Part shown: positions 60,143 to 64,000 of the stretch, piece after piece
Layout: every line of letters starts with the position of its first letter
Numbering within the stretch: the stretch's first letter is position 1
Origin: Caulobacter sp. CCUG 60055
GTDB lineage: Bacteria > Pseudomonadota > Alphaproteobacteria > Caulobacterales > Caulobacteraceae
Length of the DNA: 64,000 bases
Direction of reading: 5' to 3'
Assembly: GCF_022750545.1 (NCBI RefSeq)
Contig: NZ_PUIC01000001.1
Span: 124,001-188,000, forward strand
The notes under the pieces: model-generated
Database searches by the model: none
Seen by the model: the letters and a program-made list of their open reading frames with translations, nothing else
Told to the model about the DNA's origin: nothing
Program-made: the position numbers and the translations under genes

Positions 60143-61611
60143 CGCGCGATCCCCGGATTGAAGGCGCCGGCGCCCGGCTGGCCAAGCTCGAAATCGGACT
60201 TGGGCTGGAAGCGCGGGTCGCGGCGGTCGTAGGTCAAGGCGCCGTCGATGAACACCTTCTCGGCGACGGCGTAGACGCTGAACGGGTCGGCGCTCCACAG
60301 CACCACGTCGGCGGCCTTGCCGGGCTCCAGCGAGCCGGTCTTGTCGCCGACGCCTATGGCCTTGGCCGGGTTGGCGGTGATCCAGGCGATGGCCTCGGCG
60401 CGGGTAATGTTCAGGCCGATGCGGTTGCCGGCCGTCATGGCGATGGCGGCTTCCTGGTTCAGGTGCTGGGTGATGATCGGATCGTCCGAGTGGATGATCA
60501 CGCAGGCGCCGGCCCGGTGGGTGATGGCGGCGTTGGCCTCGATGCCGTCGTAGGATTCCATCTTGAAGCCCGCCCAGTCGGCCCAGGTGGCGATGCAGAT
60601 GTTCTCCTTGGCCAGCAGCTCGGCGACCTTGTAGCCCTCGGAAGCGTGGTGGAAGGCGGCGATGTGGAAGCCGAACTCGTGGCTGATGTCGATCATCGTC
60701 GCCATCTCGTCGGCGCGATAGCAGTGGTTCTGGATCAGGATCTCGCCCTTGAGCACGCCGGCCAGGGTGTCCAGCGTCAGGTCGCGCTTGGGCGCGTCGG
60801 CCTTCTCGCCCTTGCCGGCCTTGGCGCGGTAGTCGTCCCACTTGCGGGCGTAGTCCGCCGCCTCGATCCAGGCCTTGCGATAGCCGAACACGTTGCCCAT
60901 CGCCGTCGATGGTGACCGGCCCTTGGAGCCGTAGACCCGCTTGGGGTTCTCGCCGCAGGCCATTTTCAGGCTGTAGGGCGCGCCGGGGAACTTCATGCCC
61001 TGGGTGGTGATCGACGGCACGTTCTTGAGCACCACCGAGCGGCCGCCGAACAGGTTGCCCGAGCCGGGCAGGATCTCCAGCGTGGTGACGCCGCCGGCGC
61101 GGGCGCGGTTGAAGCCCGGATCGTGCGGCCAGACGGAATTCTCGGCCCAGACGCCGGCCGTGTTGGGGTCGGTGAGCTCGTTGCCGTCCATGCGCGAGCT
61201 GACGCCGGGCGAGGGATAGACGCCGAGGTGGCTGTGGGCGTCGATGACGCCCGGCGTCACCCATTTGCCCTTGCCGTCGATCACGGCGATGTCGGCGGGG
61301 ATCGGCGTCGACGGGCCGCCGACGCTGGTGATCTTGCCCTCGGACATGAACAGCACGCCGTTGTCGATCTGCTGGCCCGTGGCCGTCAGGATGGTGGCCC
61401 CGACGATGGCCGTGGCGCGCGACGGCAACGGCTTGTAGGTCGACGGAAAGGCCGTCGAGGCCGCGGGGTCCAGCCCCTTGGGCAGCGGCTTGGCCTCGGC
61501 CTTGTCGGCCGGCTTGGCGGCGCCCGTCTGTTGCGTTCCCGTGGTGGCGCAGCCCGCGAGCAGCGCCGCCAGCACCCCGGCGGCCGCAGCCGCCCCCCAT
61601 CGTCTATGCAT
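60139..61611 (-). CDS. Amidohydrolase lipoprotein (metal-dependent)
   Basis: This 490-aa lipoprotein (lipobox LAALLAGC, Cys21) belongs to the amidohydrolase superfamily. It has VTPGVIDAHSHLGVYP with the HxH ligands, HCYRADEMATMID, FHIAAFHHASEGYK, IIHSDDPIITQHLNQEAA (Asp ligand) and TANPAKAIGVGDKTGSLEPGKAADVVLW. It may hydrolyse a cyclic amide or dipeptide in the periplasm; the substrate is not known. The ATG at 61609-61611 gives the lipobox at the right distance. Its stop overlaps the start of the second amidohydrolase gene, and both end in the same GKxADxVxW motif. Confidence 0.9.
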   Translation of the reverse strand: MHRRWGAAAAAGVLAALLAGCATTGTQQTGAAKPADKAEAKPLPKGLDPAASTAFPSTYKPLPSRATAIVGATILTATGQQIDNGVLFMSEGKITSVGGPSTPIPADIAVIDGKGKWVTPGVIDAHSHLGVYPSPGVSSRMDGNELTDPNTAGVWAENSVWPHDPGFNRARAGGVTTLEILPGSGNLFGGRSVVLKNVPSITTQGMKFPGAPYSLKMACGENPKRVYGSKGRSPSTAMGNVFGYRKAWIEAADYARKWDDYRAKAGKGEKADAPKRDLTLDTLAGVLKGEILIQNHCYRADEMATMIDISHEFGFHIAAFHHASEGYKVAELLAKENICIATWADWAGFKMESYDGIEANAAITHRAGACVIIHSDDPIITQHLNQEAAIAMTAGNRIGLNITRAEAIAWITANPAKAIGVGDKTGSLEPGKAADVVLWSADPFSVYAVAEKVFIDGALTYDRRDPRFQPKSDFELGQPGAGAFNPGIAR

Positions 61612-61734
61612 GACCCATCCCGACTCCCGAAGCAGCGACCTCAAACGAAAAGCCGCCCGCGATCAAGCCCGTTGCGCTACAAGCCCGGCGAGCCGCCGCC
61701 GCGGGTTCGGCCGCAGGGCGAGAAGGGGAAGTTC

Positions 61735-62052
61735 ATGATCGTGCGGCCGTTGTCGAGCGCGGGCTTCGCCGTGCTTGTGCTGGTCCTGGCGGCGGCGGGC
61801 GCGGAGGCGGCCCAGCCGGCCGCTCCGCCGCTCCCCAAGGACGTGAAGGCCTTCGTCGACCGCCGGGCCGGATGCGATCACTGGGCCGGCGAGGAGCCCT
61901 ACGACGCCGACCGCCGCCAGGAGATCGCCCGGGCGACGCGACGGCTGCGATGCGACCGGCTGGAGCGGGACGAGCGCCGGCTGCTCAAGCGTCACGCCGG
62001 CTCGCCCCGCGCCGTCGAGGCCGTCCGCGAGGCGCGCGACGGCTCGCTTTGA
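61735..62052 (+). CDS. Small exported protein of unknown function
   Basis: This 105-aa protein has a signal peptide (AGFAVLVLVLAAAGAEAAQ) and a mature part of about 80 charged residues with two cysteines. The segments are KAFVDRRAGCDHWAGEEPYD, RRLRCDRLERDERRLLKRHAG and PRAVEAVREARDGS. I recall similar short RRxGCDHxxGExPYD proteins in Caulobacter and Sphingomonas relatives, without any assigned role. The ATG at 61735 has AAGGGG eight bases upstream. It is divergent from the amidohydrolase operon and convergent with glnA. Confidence 0.75.
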   Translation: MIVRPLSSAGFAVLVLVLAAAGAEAAQPAAPPLPKDVKAFVDRRAGCDHWAGEEPYDADRRQEIARATRRLRCDRLERDERRLLKRHAGSPRAVEAVREARDGSL

Positions 62053-62079
62053 CGGCCGGCCTCGTCGAGGCGGAATCGA

Positions 62080-62117
62080 GAAGGGCCGCGGATCTCTCCG
62101 CGGCCCTTCGATCTTTC
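62080..62117. terminator. Intrinsic terminator hairpin downstream of glnA and the small exported gene
   Basis: A 13-bp perfect stem (GAAGGGCCGCGGA with its complement, 62080-62092 and 62097-62109) has a TCTC loop. It lies between convergent genes. The following tracts are only weakly T-rich (GATCTTTC on the plus strand, TCGATT on the minus strand), but the stem is very strong. Confidence 0.7.
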
Positions 62118-62134
62118 GGACGGGATCGGACCGA

Positions 62135-63541
<1,407 letters not shown>

Positions 63542-63570
63542 GCTCGTTATCCCCTTGAGCTTCAGACTGG

Positions 63571-63918
<348 letters not shown>

Positions 63919-64000
63919 TTAGGCGTGTGGCGGGGCGACGAACAGGCCCCCCGCTTCTTCGCCGGAGGGAGCATGCCGGGCGGCGGCGGCGCAAGCGCCG

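Noticed and set aside
58814-61600. Apparent 928-aa protein covering both amidohydrolases
   Set aside because: Only the part from the ATG at 60142 is real in this frame. The remainder is an out-of-frame reading of the first amidohydrolase gene.

Overview
The window is very GC-rich (about 70 % by eye), densely coded DNA from an alphaproteobacterium. It most likely belongs to the Caulobacterales (Caulobacter/Phenylobacterium type). The pointers are hdaA next to ppk, a bactofilin gene beside an M23 peptidase, an RNase E with a large insert in its S1 domain, an NDUFA12-like complex I accessory gene next to a DUF2155 gene, and an iscR-desulfurase-suf operon. The gene order rne / amiC / mrcA / prfB / bactofilin / M23 also resembles Caulobacter as I remember it. 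The genus cannot be fixed from this sequence alone. I see no transposase, prophage, CRISPR array, tRNA or rRNA, so this looks like stable core chromosome.

Layout. 1-5.3 kb: 5' part of ppk, hdaA, an O6-alkylguanine methyltransferase, aspS and two exported pentapeptide-repeat proteins. 5.3-8.2 kb: a large protein related to the B12-dependent ribonucleotide reductase that has lost the core active-site blocks. 8.4-13.7 kb: NDUFA12-like and DUF2155 genes, aat, accC-accB-aroQ, thiS-thiG. 13.7-25.7 kb: envelope and RNA genes (DsbA-like lipoprotein, M48 protease with TPRs, rne, amiC, PBP1A, prfB with its programmed frameshift, bactofilin, M23 peptidase). 26-38.1 kb: bcp, a 1359-aa AsmA/YhdP-like protein, tyrS, anmK, an exported M20 peptidase, a DHA2 MFS exporter divergent from a LysR regulator, and an alpha/beta hydrolase.

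38.3-45.6 kb is one long Fe-S assembly operon: iscR, a NifS/IscS-type desulfurase, sufB, a VOC/glyoxalase-fold gene, sufC, sufD, sufS, a DUF59 (SufT-like) gene and sufA. From sufB to sufA every junction overlaps by 1-4 bases. 45.6-54.4 kb: a TetR-acyltransferase operon with a clear palindromic operator, a TfoX-domain gene, a GT9 glycosyltransferase with a DUF6165 gene, DUF1993, enoyl-CoA hydratase, a GGDEF protein, a coniferyl-aldehyde-dehydrogenase-like gene and a GT61 glycosyltransferase. 54.4-64 kb: rhlE-type helicase, GNAT, parE, a translationally coupled amidohydrolase pair, a small exported protein, glnA and glnB.

Most of the window is ordinary housekeeping. The least ordinary items are the degenerate NrdJ-like protein with NrdR-like palindromes upstream, the paired pentapeptide exoproteins with a shared C-terminal cysteine motif, the VOC gene inside the suf operon, and the amidohydrolase pair whose second member lacks the metal-binding HxH. 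I found no convincing new multi-gene defence or mobile system.
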